A stretch of DNA of 64,000 nucleotides from Kordia algicida OT-1 (GCF_000154725.1 NZ_DS544873.1:3385339-3449338); one strand, 5' to 3'. Positions 1 to 8,476 are shown, numbered from the stretch's first letter. Notes: generated by a model from the letters alone, not told the origin. Numbers and translations are program-made.

Positions 1-1773
1 CCTGTACGTTTACTTCCCCAAAGGAATGGATGATCATATACAAATTCTCCTGCTTTTGAATATTCTCCATAACGTTCTACCTCACTTCTAAACGGACGCA
101 CCATTTGCGAGTGACAACCCACACAACCTTCTCTGATGTAGATGTCTCTACCTTCCAATTCTAATGGTGTGTATGGTTTTACTTCTGTAATTGTTGGAAT
201 GTTTGAGTCAATCATAATGGTTGGAACTATTTGTACGATTCCACCAATTAATATAGCAATAGTAGCATAAATGGTAAGTTTGATTGGTTTACGCTCTAAC
301 CAAGTGTGCCATCCTTCTCCTTTTACACGCTTTTTAGAAACACGTTGCAATGCTGGTGCTTCTGCAAGTTCGTCGCTTACATTGTGTCTTGATCTTGCAA
401 TGGTTACTACAATGTTGTATGCTAAGAAGAACATTCCAAAAATGTATAAGGAACCTCCAATAGCACGCATCCAATACATTGGCATGATTTCAACTACAGT
501 TTCCAAGAAGTTTGCATAAAATAATGTTCCATCAGGGTTGAACTGTTTCCACATGGTTGCCTGCGTAAATCCTGCCACATACATTGGTAGTGCGTACATG
601 ACAATTCCCAACGTTCCAAGCCAGAAATGTGCATTTGCCAATCCTTTAGAGTATAGTTTTGTTTTGAATAGTCTTGGTACTAACCAATAGATCATTCCAA
701 AGGTTAAGAAACCATTCCAAGCTAAAGCTCCTACGTGAACGTGGGCAATAATCCAATCGGTAAAGTGGGCAATTGCATTTACATTTTTTAAGGATAGCAT
801 TGGTCCTTCAAAGGTTGCCATACCATATCCTGTGATTGCCACAACCATGAATTTTAATACAGGATCGGTTCGTACTTTATCCCAAGCGCCACGAAGTGTT
901 AGCAATCCGTTTATCATTCCTCCCCAAGAAGGCATTAGTAACATTACTGAAAACGCAACTCCTAAGTTTTGTGCCCATTCTGGTAATGCTGTGTATAGTA
1001 AATGGTGTGGTCCTGCCCAAATGTATATGAATATCAACGACCAGAAGTGTACAATAGATAATCTATACGAGTATACAGGTCTGTTTGCCGCTTTTGGTAC
1101 AAAGTAGTACATTAATCCTAAGAATGGTGTTGTAAGGAAGAATGCCACCGCATTGTGTCCGTACCACCATTGCACCAAGGCATCTTGCACACCTGCGTAT
1201 ACTGAGTAACTTTTTAATGCGCTTACAGGCAATTCTAAACTGTTGAAGATGTGTAAGACTGCGACTGTAACAAAGGTTGCTAAGTAAAACCAAACTGCTA
1301 CGTATAAGTGACGTTGTCTCCTTTTTAAGATCGTCCATATCATGTTGACCCCAAAAGCAACCCAAATAAGTGCAATTGCAATATCAAATGGCCATTCGAG
1401 TTCAGCATATTCTTTGGACGTTGTGTATCCTAAAGGAAGTGTTATTGCGGCTCCAACAATGATAAGTTGCCATCCCCAAAAGTTCACTTTACTTAGAAAA
1501 TCACTTGCCATTCTAGCTTTTAGTAATCGTTGTAGCGAGTAATATACACCCGCAAAAATGGCGTTCCCGACAAAGGCAAAAATGACTGCGTTTGTATGTA
1601 ATGGACGCAAACGACCAAAACTTAGCCAAGAAAATACCTTCTCCAAGTTCTGGAAATAGAAATAGGAAGGCTAATAACAATCCTACTAGCATTCCTACAA
1701 TTCCCCATACTATAGTTGCATAGATGAAGTTTTTAACGATTTTATTATCGTAATAAAACTGTTGGATTTCCAT
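1..1773 (-). CDS. ccoN: cbb3-type cytochrome c oxidase fused subunit I/II (CcoN-CcoO), partial, with a frameshift
   Basis: This is the haem-copper terminal oxidase of the inner membrane, which reduces oxygen at low tension. Reading leftward from the ATG at 1773, the first 47 or so residues form the N-terminal CcoN helix. After the codons for GEGI the frame breaks, and the family sequence [15 protein letters not shown] resumes one base out of phase. It then runs open to the window edge through CcoN helices (for example [18 protein letters not shown]) into the fused CcoO part, which shows its haem c motif CVGCH near position 100. The shift fits one extra base in a run of four A on the plus strand (1631-1634). 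It is either a sequencing error or a true mutation; the rest of the gene looks intact and conserved, which favours error. The C-terminus lies outside the window. CcoN-CcoO fusions are usual in Bacteroidota. Confidence 0.93.
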
Positions 1774-1797
1774 AATATTATATATTAATTTTTATAG

Positions 1798-1968
1798 TTA
1801 GTTCTGCTTTTTTGGTTTTTCTTTTACCAATTCATCTTCAAACAGCATGCGTACCGATGGTGTGTAACTATCGTCAAATTGTCCGTTTTTTACCGCTATA
1901 ATAAAGGCGACAAAAAAGAGTATTGCTACTACAATACTAATGGCTAGTAAAACATATATAACACTCAT
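1798..1968 (-). CDS. ccoS: cbb3-type cytochrome oxidase assembly protein CcoS
   Basis: A 56-residue protein beginning MSVIYVLLAISIVVA, with one N-terminal membrane helix (about residues 3-26) followed by a short charged tail containing GQFDD and a Lys-rich end. Size, helix position and the FDD segment after the helix match CcoS, which is needed to insert haem b and copper into cbb3 oxidase. It lies 24 bases upstream of ccoNO on the same strand and is almost certainly cotranscribed with it. A consensus promoter and an Fnr-type palindrome lie directly upstream. Confidence 0.9.
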   Translation of the reverse strand: MSVIYVLLAISIVVAILFFVAFIIAVKNGQFDDSYTPSVRMLFEDELVKEKPKKQN

Positions 1969-1987
1969 ACCTATTGAAGTTATAGTT

Positions 1988-2031
1988 CAAAAGTACTGTG
2001 ACGCGATTTCCTAAAAAATGACTTTTATCAT
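1988..2031 (-). promoter_or_regulatory. ccoS-ccoNO promoter with Fnr/Crp-type operator
   Basis: On the minus strand a perfect Bacteroidota -7 element TACTTTTG (1988-1995) lies 20 bases before the ccoS ATG. Upstream is the palindrome ATGAT-AAAA-GTCAT (2018-2031), centred 36.5 bases from the last G of the -7 box. That is about position -41.5 from a start point a few bases downstream, the class II activator position of Fnr/Crp proteins. The same half-sites and spacing recur before ccoI. Confidence 0.65.
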
Positions 2032-2306
2032 GTTTCAGATTTATTTTTAAGAATTTGAAATTGAACTTGAATTAGAACTTGAATTTGAGACGTCTTTGAA
2101 GACAAATTCAAAATTGTAAGTGGAACTTATCCCATTGAAAAACAGGATTTGTAAATGTTTATTTTACACTTCAAAACTGTTCTCGATACATTTTTACAAA
2201 AAATACTCGAACTGACGTGTTGTGGATTTGAATTTGAATTCGAGAAGTCCGTTGAAGTGTTTTACAGAGTGAAACAGCAAAAAAATGTTTTAACAGCTAC
2301 TCAAAT
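2032..2306. other. Intergenic region with degenerate and dispersed repeats
   Basis: No supported gene. The stretch 2050-2092 is a degenerate run of GAATTTGAA/GAACTTGAA steps. At 2180-2217 there is a copy of a dispersed element, TTCTCGATAC followed by ACTCGAACTGACG, which also occurs at 33921-33964. An open frame over 2155-2448 lies mostly on the ccoI 3' end and is not a credible gene. Confidence 0.5.
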
Positions 2307-4691
2307 TTACTTTAATTTTCTTCCTAAGATTGATGTGCAAATCGTGGTGAAAACCACAATACTAATAGAACTCAATGGCATTAATATTGCTGCAATTACA
2401 GGTGCTAATTGTCCTGTGATGGCAAAGTATAAACCAATACTGTTGTAGATAAATGATAATACAAAACTCCATTTGATAATTTTTATCGCTGTTTTGGAAG
2501 CTTTTATGTATTGATCTAACTGATTGAATTTTGAAGCATCTAAAATGGCATCACACGCTGGAGAAAATACATTTACATTTTCCGACAAGGCAATTCCGAT
2601 ATTGCTTTGTGCCAATGCGCCTGCATCATTTAAACCATCGCCGACCATTAACACTTTTGCGCCTTCTGCCTGATGATATTGTATGTATTCTAGCTTGTCG
2701 TTTGGTGTTTGATTGAAGATTAACTTTGTTTTGCTCGGCAATAGTTTTTTCAGGTTTTCAAGTTCGCCTTCATTATCGCCTGAAAGAATGGCTAAATCAT
2801 ATTGTTTTTTTAGATTGTTGAATAGTTTCGATAGTCCTTTTCGGTATTTGTTGTAAAAGGTATATTTTCCTTTGTATGTATTGTTTGTACTAATATGAAC
2901 AGTTGTATTTAATACCGTAGCATCATCTGTATAACCTACAAACTTTGCAGCACCAACTTTTATATGATCGTTGTGATAACTTGCGGTCATTCCTTTTCCG
3001 ATGTGTTCTTCAAAATGATCGAGCGTCACAATATTTTGTTCTTCTAAAATGTTGTATAAGGTTCTACTTAGCGGATGATTTGAACCACGCAACGTACTTT
3101 TTAATAAAGTAGTTTCAGCAGTAGTGAGTTGAGTTCCATCATAACTTGCCGTACTTTTTTGATTGGATGTAATAGTTCCTGTTTTATCAAAAATAATCGT
3201 GTTTATAGAGGAAAGTTGTTCTAAAACACTTGCATTTTTTACATAGAATTTCAATTTTCCAAAAATGCGCAATAGGTTTCCAAAGGTAAATGGCGCCGCT
3301 AATGCAATGGCACACGGACATGCGATGATTAAGACTGCTGTAAATACATTCATTGCTTTGGAAGCATCCACCATCAACCAAAAAATAGTTGCTACTACTG
3401 CAATAGATAATACCGTTACGGTAAAGTGCTTGCTAATTGCATTGGTTACTGTAGTAAAACCTTCTTCTTTGTTTTTTTCGAAAACATCATTACTCCACAA
3501 TTGTGTGAGATAACTTTGTTCTACCGATTTGATGGCTTCTATTTCGATGATTCCTGAAGTTTGCTTTCCGCCTGCGAATACTTTGTCGCCCGATTGTTTT
3601 TGAACCGTTTCAGATTCGCCAGTCACAAAACTATAATCGATCGCTGCAATTCCATTGATAAGGATTCCATCAACCGGAATGAGTTCTTCATTTCTGATTA
3701 ATAAACGATCTCCTTTTTCAATGTCATAGACCTGAATTGGCGTTTCTTTTCCGTTAGAAATCTTTGTAATTGCAATGGGAAAATACGATTTGTAATCGCG
3801 CTCAAATGATAGAAAGCTGTATGTTTTTTGCTGAAAGAATTTTCCAAGTAATAGAAAAAAGACCAATCCCGTAAGGCTATCAAAAAATCCAGAACCGAAG
3901 TCAAAGATGATTTCAACAGTACTTCTTATAAATAAGACTAAAATTCCCAACGCAATAGGCACATCAATGTTGAGTAGTTTTGCTCGCAAACCCTTGTAAG
4001 CTGAGATAAAGTAATCTTGCGCCGCGTAGAAAACTACAGGAAGTGAGAAAGCAAACATGAGCCAACGAAATAGAATTTTGTATTGTTCTATCCAAAAACC
4101 GCTGACTTGAAAGTATTCTGGAAATGATAGAAACATTACGTTTCCAAAAGCGAATCCTGCAATTCCGAGTTTGTAAATGAGCGTACGATTAATTTTGTTT
4201 TTTCCTGCGCTGTAGTCTTCTAAACTGATATACGGTTCGTAACCAATTTTGCTCAATAATAAAACGACTTCTTTAAGTGAAAAAGTTGTGGCATTGTATG
4301 TGATTCGAACTGTTTTTTTACCAAAGTTTACTTGCGAAGCCGTAATTTCAGGATTGAGTTTGTGTAAGTTTTCTAGAATCCAAATACACGAACTACAATG
4401 AATATGTGGAATGTATAAAGTTACTATTTGTATAGTATCATCGTTAAATTCCAATAATTTATCAATGATATTTTGCTGACTCAAAAAATCGTATTTCCCT
4501 GCTATTTCTTTTGGAATGGCTCCTGGTGCCGCTTGCAAGTCGTAATAACATGCTAAATCGTTTTCCGAAAATAGTTCATATACCGTTTTACATCCAAAAC
4601 AACAAAAAGATTTTTCTTCTAGTTGAATGATTTCTTCTTTACATGTGTCACCACAATGAAAACATGTTGTTTCACTCATAATATTGCTCAT
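2307..4691 (-). CDS. ccoI: Copper-translocating P-type ATPase of the cbb3 oxidase system (CcoI/FixI type)
   Basis: A 794-residue P1B-type ATPase that moves copper across the inner membrane for cbb3 oxidase assembly. An N-terminal Cys cluster (CFHCGDTC at 10-17, CCFGC at 30-34), typical of Bacteroidota CcoI, precedes a metal-binding domain with HCSSC (98-102). Membrane helices, the TGES actuator loop (357-360), the transmembrane CPC metal site (458-460), the phosphorylated DKTGT (502-506), the SNHPLSR motif of the nucleotide domain (537-543) and the GDGLNDAGAL hinge (684-693) follow in order. The start is either the ATG at 4691 or the one four codons later, which gives the common N-terminus MSETTCFHCG. 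It is divergent from a Crp/Fnr regulator and upstream of ccoS-ccoNO on the same strand, with its own promoter region. Confidence 0.95.
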   Translation of the reverse strand: MSNIMSETTCFHCGDTCKEEIIQLEEKSFCCFGCKTVYELFSENDLACYYDLQAAPGAIPKEIAGKYDFLSQQNIIDKLLEFNDDTIQIVTLYIPHIHCSSCIWILENLHKLNPEITASQVNFGKKTVRITYNATTFSLKEVVLLLSKIGYEPYISLEDYSAGKNKINRTLIYKLGIAGFAFGNVMFLSFPEYFQVSGFWIEQYKILFRWLMFAFSLPVVFYAAQDYFISAYKGLRAKLLNIDVPIALGILVLFIRSTVEIIFDFGSGFFDSLTGLVFFLLLGKFFQQKTYSFLSFERDYKSYFPIAITKISNGKETPIQVYDIEKGDRLLIRNEELIPVDGILINGIAAIDYSFVTGESETVQKQSGDKVFAGGKQTSGIIEIEAIKSVEQSYLTQLWSNDVFEKNKEEGFTTVTNAISKHFTVTVLSIAVVATIFWLMVDASKAMNVFTAVLIIACPCAIALAAPFTFGNLLRIFGKLKFYVKNASVLEQLSSINTIIFDKTGTITSNQKSTASYDGTQLTTAETTLLKSTLRGSNHPLSRTLYNILEEQNIVTLDHFEEHIGKGMTASYHNDHIKVGAAKFVGYTDDATVLNTTVHISTNNTYKGKYTFYNKYRKGLSKLFNNLKKQYDLAILSGDNEGELENLKKLLPSKTKLIFNQTPNDKLEYIQYHQAEGAKVLMVGDGLNDAGALAQSNIGIALSENVNVFSPACDAILDASKFNQLDQYIKASKTAIKIIKWSFVLSFIYNSIGLYFAITGQLAPVIAAILMPLSSISIVVFTTICTSILGRKLK

Positions 4692-4708
4692 TTGTACCTT
4701 TTACCACA

Positions 4709-4756
4709 GTAACAAAGGTTACAAATGATTCCGTTTTAAAATATGATATTTGTCAT
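4709..4756 (-). promoter_or_regulatory. Divergent ccoI / Crp-Fnr regulator control region with two palindromes
   Basis: Two perfect 5-4-5 inverted repeats lie in the 102-base gap. ATGAT-ATTT-GTCAT (4743-4756) has the same half-sites as the operator before ccoS. On the ccoI strand it is centred 36.5 bases upstream of the last G of AACCTTTG (4713-4720, one mismatch to TAnnTTTG), exactly the spacing seen at ccoS. The second repeat, GTAAC-AAAG-GTTAC (4709-4722), overlaps that -7 box. On the plus strand, TAACTTTA (4765-4772) is a possible -7 box for the regulator, with the first palindrome over its upstream promoter element, so autoregulation is possible. Confidence 0.6.
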
Positions 4757-4793
4757 AGTTTGAGTAACTTTATAATCATCTAATTTTTCAGCT

Positions 4794-5471
4794 ATGAGTA
4801 ATTGTGAACAGTGTATTGTACGACAGTTTAATTCTTTGAAATCTTTGACAAAAGAAGAATTGATTCGTATTTCTGGTTGCAAAACTTCAAAAACTATTAA
4901 AAAAGGACAATTGATTTTTGATGAAGGAGAAAATGTGAATGGAGTGTATTGCATTAAAGATGGTGTTTGTAAATTGACCAAATTGAGTGCTAACGGAAAA
5001 GATCAGATTGTAAAGTTGGTTGTAAAAGGCGATTTACTCGGACAACGTTCGTTGGTAAGTGATGAAGTAACGAATTTGAGTGCTACCGCGTTGAGTGAAA
5101 TGCAGGTTTGTTTTATTCCGAAGCAGGAAATTATGCATGATTTACATGAGAACTCCGATTTTACTTTAGATGTGCTACAACATATGGCAAAAGATTTGAG
5201 AAAAGCCGATAATGTAATTGTAAATATGGCGCAAAAATCGGTACGTCAGCGTTTGGCAGAAGCATTGATTTATATTTACAATACGTTTGGAACTACTGAA
5301 GACGACATGCTTTCCGTGATTCTTTCTCGTGAAGATTATGCAAATATTGTAGGAACGGCGACAGAATCAGCCATTCGTATTTTATCTCAGTTTAAAAAAG
5401 ATGGATTGATTTCTACCAAAGGCAAACAAATTAAAATTGAAGATTTAGTGACTTTGAAGCGTGTGGAATAA
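4794..5471 (+). CDS. Crp/Fnr family transcriptional regulator
   Basis: A 225-residue regulator with a cyclic-nucleotide-binding-like beta barrel (about 25-130), a long dimer helix and a winged helix-turn-helix (about 148-215). The recognition helix region reads GTATESAIRILSQF, with Glu191 and Arg195 in the places used by Crp/Fnr proteins to read DNA. The N-terminus has a CxxC pair (Cys4, Cys7) and there are further Cys at 29, 53, 59 and 106. A metal or redox site is conceivable, but the classical four-Cys Fnr spacing is absent. It is divergent from ccoI, and matching palindromes lie before ccoI and ccoS, so it probably switches on the cbb3 genes at low oxygen. The ligand or signal cannot be read from the sequence. 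Confidence 0.9.
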   Translation: MSNCEQCIVRQFNSLKSLTKEELIRISGCKTSKTIKKGQLIFDEGENVNGVYCIKDGVCKLTKLSANGKDQIVKLVVKGDLLGQRSLVSDEVTNLSATALSEMQVCFIPKQEIMHDLHENSDFTLDVLQHMAKDLRKADNVIVNMAQKSVRQRLAEALIYIYNTFGTTEDDMLSVILSREDYANIVGTATESAIRILSQFKKDGLISTKGKQIKIEDLVTLKRVE

Positions 5472-5573
5472 TTTGGATGAACTTAACTACCTAATATTGT
5501 CAATTAATTTCTTTTTCTAGATTTTCAATCTTTTCCCTATCTTTAATTTGATAAATTAATTCTAACCACCACC

Positions 5574-6266
5574 ATGGAAATCATTAGCAAACAACAAATT
5601 AAGGAAGTCTTGATTACTTTTATCGTAATTATTGTGCTTATCATTATTGGATTTTTCATTTTAAAAAATCACGCTGAAAAAGAAGGTAGAGAATTAATGA
5701 GTCCAATGGATGAAGTAAGCCGAATTCAGACTACGGATGGCATTACCGATTGCGAGGGAAGAACAGAACGAGAAGCGGCCAACTTGATAACACTTAATAA
5801 TATCATTCAAAATCATAAACAACAGCATGAAATTACGTTTTTAAAGTTGTATATGTATCAATATGTTTCAATGAAGTTTTTCATCATCTTTTCTATTTTA
5901 TCGGCGTTGACTGTTTTTGTAATTACGCATAGCGGATGGCAACATACCTCATCATATGTAAAAACGTTGTTCCTTATTTTTACTGCAATTACTTCATTTT
6001 TTGGATTGTCACTCTCAACTTTTGACCAAAAAGACGGCATTCACAGGAATGGACAGGCTTTTATAAATTATGACAATCTACAAAAGCAATTGGTCAATTA
6101 TTGCGCTACAGGAACAGATATTGAAGGAGATTCTATCAGCTTTACAAAATTGTATTCTGGTGTGATGAAAAAATCAGCTGAGCTTCATGATTTTTATTTA
6201 AATTTTGACAAGAAAAATATTGACACCAAGAATCTGTTTGATTACAAGAAAAAAGATCAAGAATAA
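5574..6266 (+). CDS. Hypothetical membrane protein with three predicted helices
   Basis: A 230-residue protein I do not recognise. Hydrophobic segments at about 12-30, 101-119 and 128-147 suggest one N-terminal anchor, a soluble loop of about 70 residues containing an acidic, Arg-rich stretch (TDCEGRTEREAANL), and a helix hairpin followed by a cytosolic or periplasmic tail. The paired helices followed by an amphipathic tail faintly recall SLATT/DUF4231-type effectors, but no motif supports that. It starts 102 bases after the Crp/Fnr gene and could be read from the same or its own promoter. Nothing suggests a link to respiration. Confidence 0.6.
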   Translation: MEIISKQQIKEVLITFIVIIVLIIIGFFILKNHAEKEGRELMSPMDEVSRIQTTDGITDCEGRTEREAANLITLNNIIQNHKQQHEITFLKLYMYQYVSMKFFIIFSILSALTVFVITHSGWQHTSSYVKTLFLIFTAITSFFGLSLSTFDQKDGIHRNGQAFINYDNLQKQLVNYCATGTDIEGDSISFTKLYSGVMKKSAELHDFYLNFDKKNIDTKNLFDYKKKDQE

Positions 6267-6290
6267 GTGACTTTTTAGAATCGAAATTTT

Positions 6291-6451
6291 GAAGTGATTT
6301 AAACTTTTCGGGTTTAAGCGAAAATTAGAAGTTTTAAGTACTGTTGAAGGCTTTTTTGAGTTTCATAGCAGCGCTACTGAACGAAAAAAAGACGAAAACA
6401 GGGCTGAAAAACAGTAATTTTTTAGCAAATCAAAAAAGTTTAAATCACTTC
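6291..6451. repeat. 161-bp element bounded by 18-bp perfect inverted repeats
   Basis: The arms GAAGTGATTTAAACTTTT (6291-6308) and its exact reverse complement (6434-6451) enclose about 125 bp of non-coding DNA. That DNA includes a GCAGCGCTAC core and the phrase TTGAGTTTCATA, which is also seen near 57140 in another intergenic repeat. It could be a miniature inverted-repeat transposable element or a long folded RNA. No target-site duplication is obvious. Confidence 0.6.
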
Positions 6452-6459
6452 TTTATATA

Positions 6460-6490
6460 AAAATCCCGAGGGTAATTTCTTCGGGATTTT
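6460..6490 (-). terminator. Hairpin terminator, probably bidirectional
   Basis: AAAATCCCGA (6460-6469) pairs with TCGGGATTTT (6481-6490), with A/T runs on both sides. It lies 38 bases beyond the stop of the Lys-rich minus-strand gene. Confidence 0.75.
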
Positions 6491-6528
6491 GAAGTATAAA
6501 GCATTTTATATGCTTTTCTACACTATAA

Positions 6529-6693
6529 TTACTTTTTCTTTTTCTTAGATTGCGATACGATAGAAGGACCTTTTTTGTTTGATTTTGTCACAACTGATTT
6601 TGCTTTTGCATCTCTTGCAGCTTTCTTTTTAGCTTTTAATGCTTCTGCTTTTTTTCTTGTATCGTTTGATTTGCTAACTTTTGTTGCTCCCAT
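6529..6693 (-). CDS. Small Lys-rich basic protein
   Basis: A 54-residue ORF starting MGATKVSKSNDTRKKAEALK and ending in five Lys. About a third of residues are Lys, with Ala and Ser next, and there is no hydrophobic core. Such tails resemble the basic H1-like nucleoid or RNA-binding proteins of bacteria, but no defining motif allows a firm assignment. It is followed by a clear terminator and preceded by an A/T-rich region, so it looks like a separate transcription unit. The reading frame and composition are credible even though the ORF is short. Confidence 0.65.
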   Translation of the reverse strand: MGATKVSKSNDTRKKAEALKAKKKAARDAKAKSVVTKSNKKGPSIVSQSKKKKK

Positions 6694-6947
6694 TTTTTTG
6701 GTTTTTTAATTGTTGATATAAATAATTATTCTTTTAATTGTAATCTTAAGACACCAAAAAATTAAAAGGTCACATCAAAATCACATTTTTTTCAAAAATT
6801 TTTTATCCTAATTTCAACTATCTGATTTTTAATTATTTAACCAACTATCTGATCAAAAAAAATTACTTTTGGATGTCTATTTATTTTGGCGTACGTTAAG
6901 AATTTATCTTTTTTGTGTAAATTGAATTCAGCGTGAAGCATCGTAGT

Positions 6948-7562
6948 ATGAAAAAAATAATAGTCTTGTTTGGTGTTCCTGTGGAAAAAAATAAAAAATC
7001 ACTATCTGATGAAGAATTGGTTGCACTGATTGTGGAAACGCAAGATGCATCTCTTTTTGGTGAATTATATGATCGATACGGGAAAAAAATCTACAACAAA
7101 TGCTACAGTTTTGTAAAAGATACCGACGAAATCCAAGATGTAACGCAAGACATTTTTTTAAAACTATTTGAACAACTCCATAAATATCAAGGTCGCGCTA
7201 AATTTTCTACGTGGTTGTATTCTTTTACTTATAATTTTTTGGTGAACTATAAAAAGAGAGAATCTGAGAAAAAACTAGGAGAACGCTGGGAAAAGCTCAA
7301 TAAAAACGAAAAGCATTTGTTACAGATTGAAGATGTAGCAGAAGAAGATTTTTTTGAATTAAAACTCTCAGGTTTGGAAAAAGCACTCGATCGTATTGAA
7401 CCTGCCGATAAAGCTTTATTATTACTCAAATATCAAGATGATGTATCTGTAAAAGACATTCAAAACTTATTACAAATCAACGAAAGTGCGGTTAAAATGC
7501 GGTTAAAAAGAGCGCGTATCAAACTCGTAAATGTGTATCAAAAATTACAAGAAAATGACTGA
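6948..7562 (+). CDS. RNA polymerase sigma-70 family factor (ECF type)
   Basis: A 204-residue ECF sigma factor. Region 2 includes LFGELYDRYGKKIYNKCYSFV, DEIQDVTQDIFLKLFEQL and the promoter-melting stretch FSTWLYSFTYNFLVNYKKR. Region 4 is ALDRIEPADKALLLLKYQDD followed by the helix-turn-helix VSVKDIQNLLQINESAVKMRLKRAR. The ATG at 6948 is preferred; a GTG fifteen bases earlier is also in frame. Its stop overlaps the start of a 47-residue peptide gene (7555), the arrangement usual for a sigma factor and its regulator, although no full anti-sigma factor follows. The regulon cannot be read from this window. Confidence 0.93.
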   Translation: MKKIIVLFGVPVEKNKKSLSDEELVALIVETQDASLFGELYDRYGKKIYNKCYSFVKDTDEIQDVTQDIFLKLFEQLHKYQGRAKFSTWLYSFTYNFLVNYKKRESEKKLGERWEKLNKNEKHLLQIEDVAEEDFFELKLSGLEKALDRIEPADKALLLLKYQDDVSVKDIQNLLQINESAVKMRLKRARIKLVNVYQKLQEND

Positions 7563-7698
7563 GGAAAATCCATTTAAAAAAATAACACCTGAATTGAAAC
7601 TTCCTGAAACACTTAAAGAAGATATTCTTCAAGAGATCAAAGAATATACGGAAGATTCGCAGGATACTGATAGTTCTTTAGAATCACAAGATATCTAA
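7555..7698 (+). CDS. 47-residue peptide overlapping the sigma factor gene
   Basis: MTEENPFKKITPELKLPETL begins inside the last codons of the sigma gene, so translation is likely coupled. The sequence FKKITPELKLPETLKEDILQEI resembles the short cytosolic N-terminus of proteins found behind ECF sigma factors in flavobacteria (NPFK followed by a Pro and LKE-x-[IV]-L), but no membrane segment follows. It may be a remnant or a miniature partner of the sigma factor. A related 36-residue peptide lies 57 bases downstream. Confidence 0.65.
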   Translation: MTEENPFKKITPELKLPETLKEDILQEIKEYTEDSQDTDSSLESQDI

Positions 7699-7755
7699 AG
7701 TGACGTAATTGCTTCTTCTGTGTCTCATTACATATGAATTATAAATTCTAGACAC

Positions 7756-7866
7756 ATGAAGAAAAAACATTCTTTTAAAATTTTAGGAAAACCGCTCCTA
7801 GAAGTTCCCGCACAGTTAAAAGAAATCATTCTTTCAAAAATTATAGCCATCACTGCAAAAAATTAA
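7756..7866 (+). CDS. 36-residue peptide related to the preceding one
   Basis: The peptide starts MKKKHSFKILGKPLLEVPAQ and contains LKEIILSKI. Aligned with the 47-residue neighbour it shares the pattern F-K-[IL]-x(3,4)-L-x-[LV]-P-x2-L-K-E-x-I-L-x2-I. The two are therefore probably paralogues or fragments of a common regulator of the upstream sigma factor. It has no signal peptide or membrane helix. It is short, so its status as a translated gene rests on that similarity. Confidence 0.5.
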   Translation: MKKKHSFKILGKPLLEVPAQLKEIILSKIIAITAKN

Positions 7867-8116
7867 ATTTTCAACAATGTGAAAACATTTGCAGATTCTT
7901 CACAGCATGCAAATCTTATATTGTTTTATCAAAAAACTTCTCAGACACAAGTCTACAAGAGCATTTACGAGAAACGACAGCTATTTCAATATAAATTCTG
8001 CAATACAAAAATCTATATCGTAAATTAAAAGTGACCCGCATCATGTTTTGGTGTCTTATAAATACATTTAGCACAAAAATTGTAAAAACAAACAACAAAA
8101 CTTTAAAATTAAAAAC

Positions 8117-8476
8117 ATGAAAGCAATAAAATTAGTTCCGTTATTCTTGTTAATCTTCTTAATAAATTCCTACACATGCGCAGCGCAAGAGGAAGAAGCA
8201 ATTGAAGAAATTGATGAACCTACAGTCTTGATTGCCAACTTTAAAGGTATGGACAAAAATACATTTGTATTTACCTATACGGATACTGACGGAGAAGAAA
8301 GTGAAATGATTTTCGAAAAAATAACACCTGAAGTCAAAAAAGCATTCAACTTCAACGATGCATCAATAATCGGAAAAAAATTCAAGATTACTTACACAAC
8401 GAAAAATGTTCCTGAAAAGGATGACGAAGATATGTTGGTCAGCATGAATACCATCATAGCTTTAGAGAAAATGTAG
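8117..8476 (+). CDS. Hypothetical secreted protein
   Basis: A 119-residue protein with an N-terminal signal peptide (KLVPLFLLIFLINSYTCAAQ, cleavage near residue 23) and an acidic start to the mature part (EEEAIEEIDEP). The mature region, about 95 residues with alternating hydrophobic strands such as NTFVFTYTD and KKFKITYTTK, looks like a small beta-rich domain. I do not recognise the family. It is monocistronic: a strong hairpin terminator follows, and an A/T-rich region of about 250 bases with no other gene precedes it. Confidence 0.75.
   Translation: MKAIKLVPLFLLIFLINSYTCAAQEEEAIEEIDEPTVLIANFKGMDKNTFVFTYTDTDGEESEMIFEKITPEVKKAFNFNDASIIGKKFKITYTTKNVPEKDDEDMLVSMNTIIALEKM

Noticed and set aside
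2155-2448. 97-residue plus-strand frame near the ccoI 3' end
   Set aside because: It lies mostly antisense to ccoI and over a repeat element, with no recognisable domain.
5574-6266. SLATT-type antiviral effector
   Set aside because: The helix arrangement is similar, but no SLOG, SMODS or other partner gene is near and no family motif is visible.
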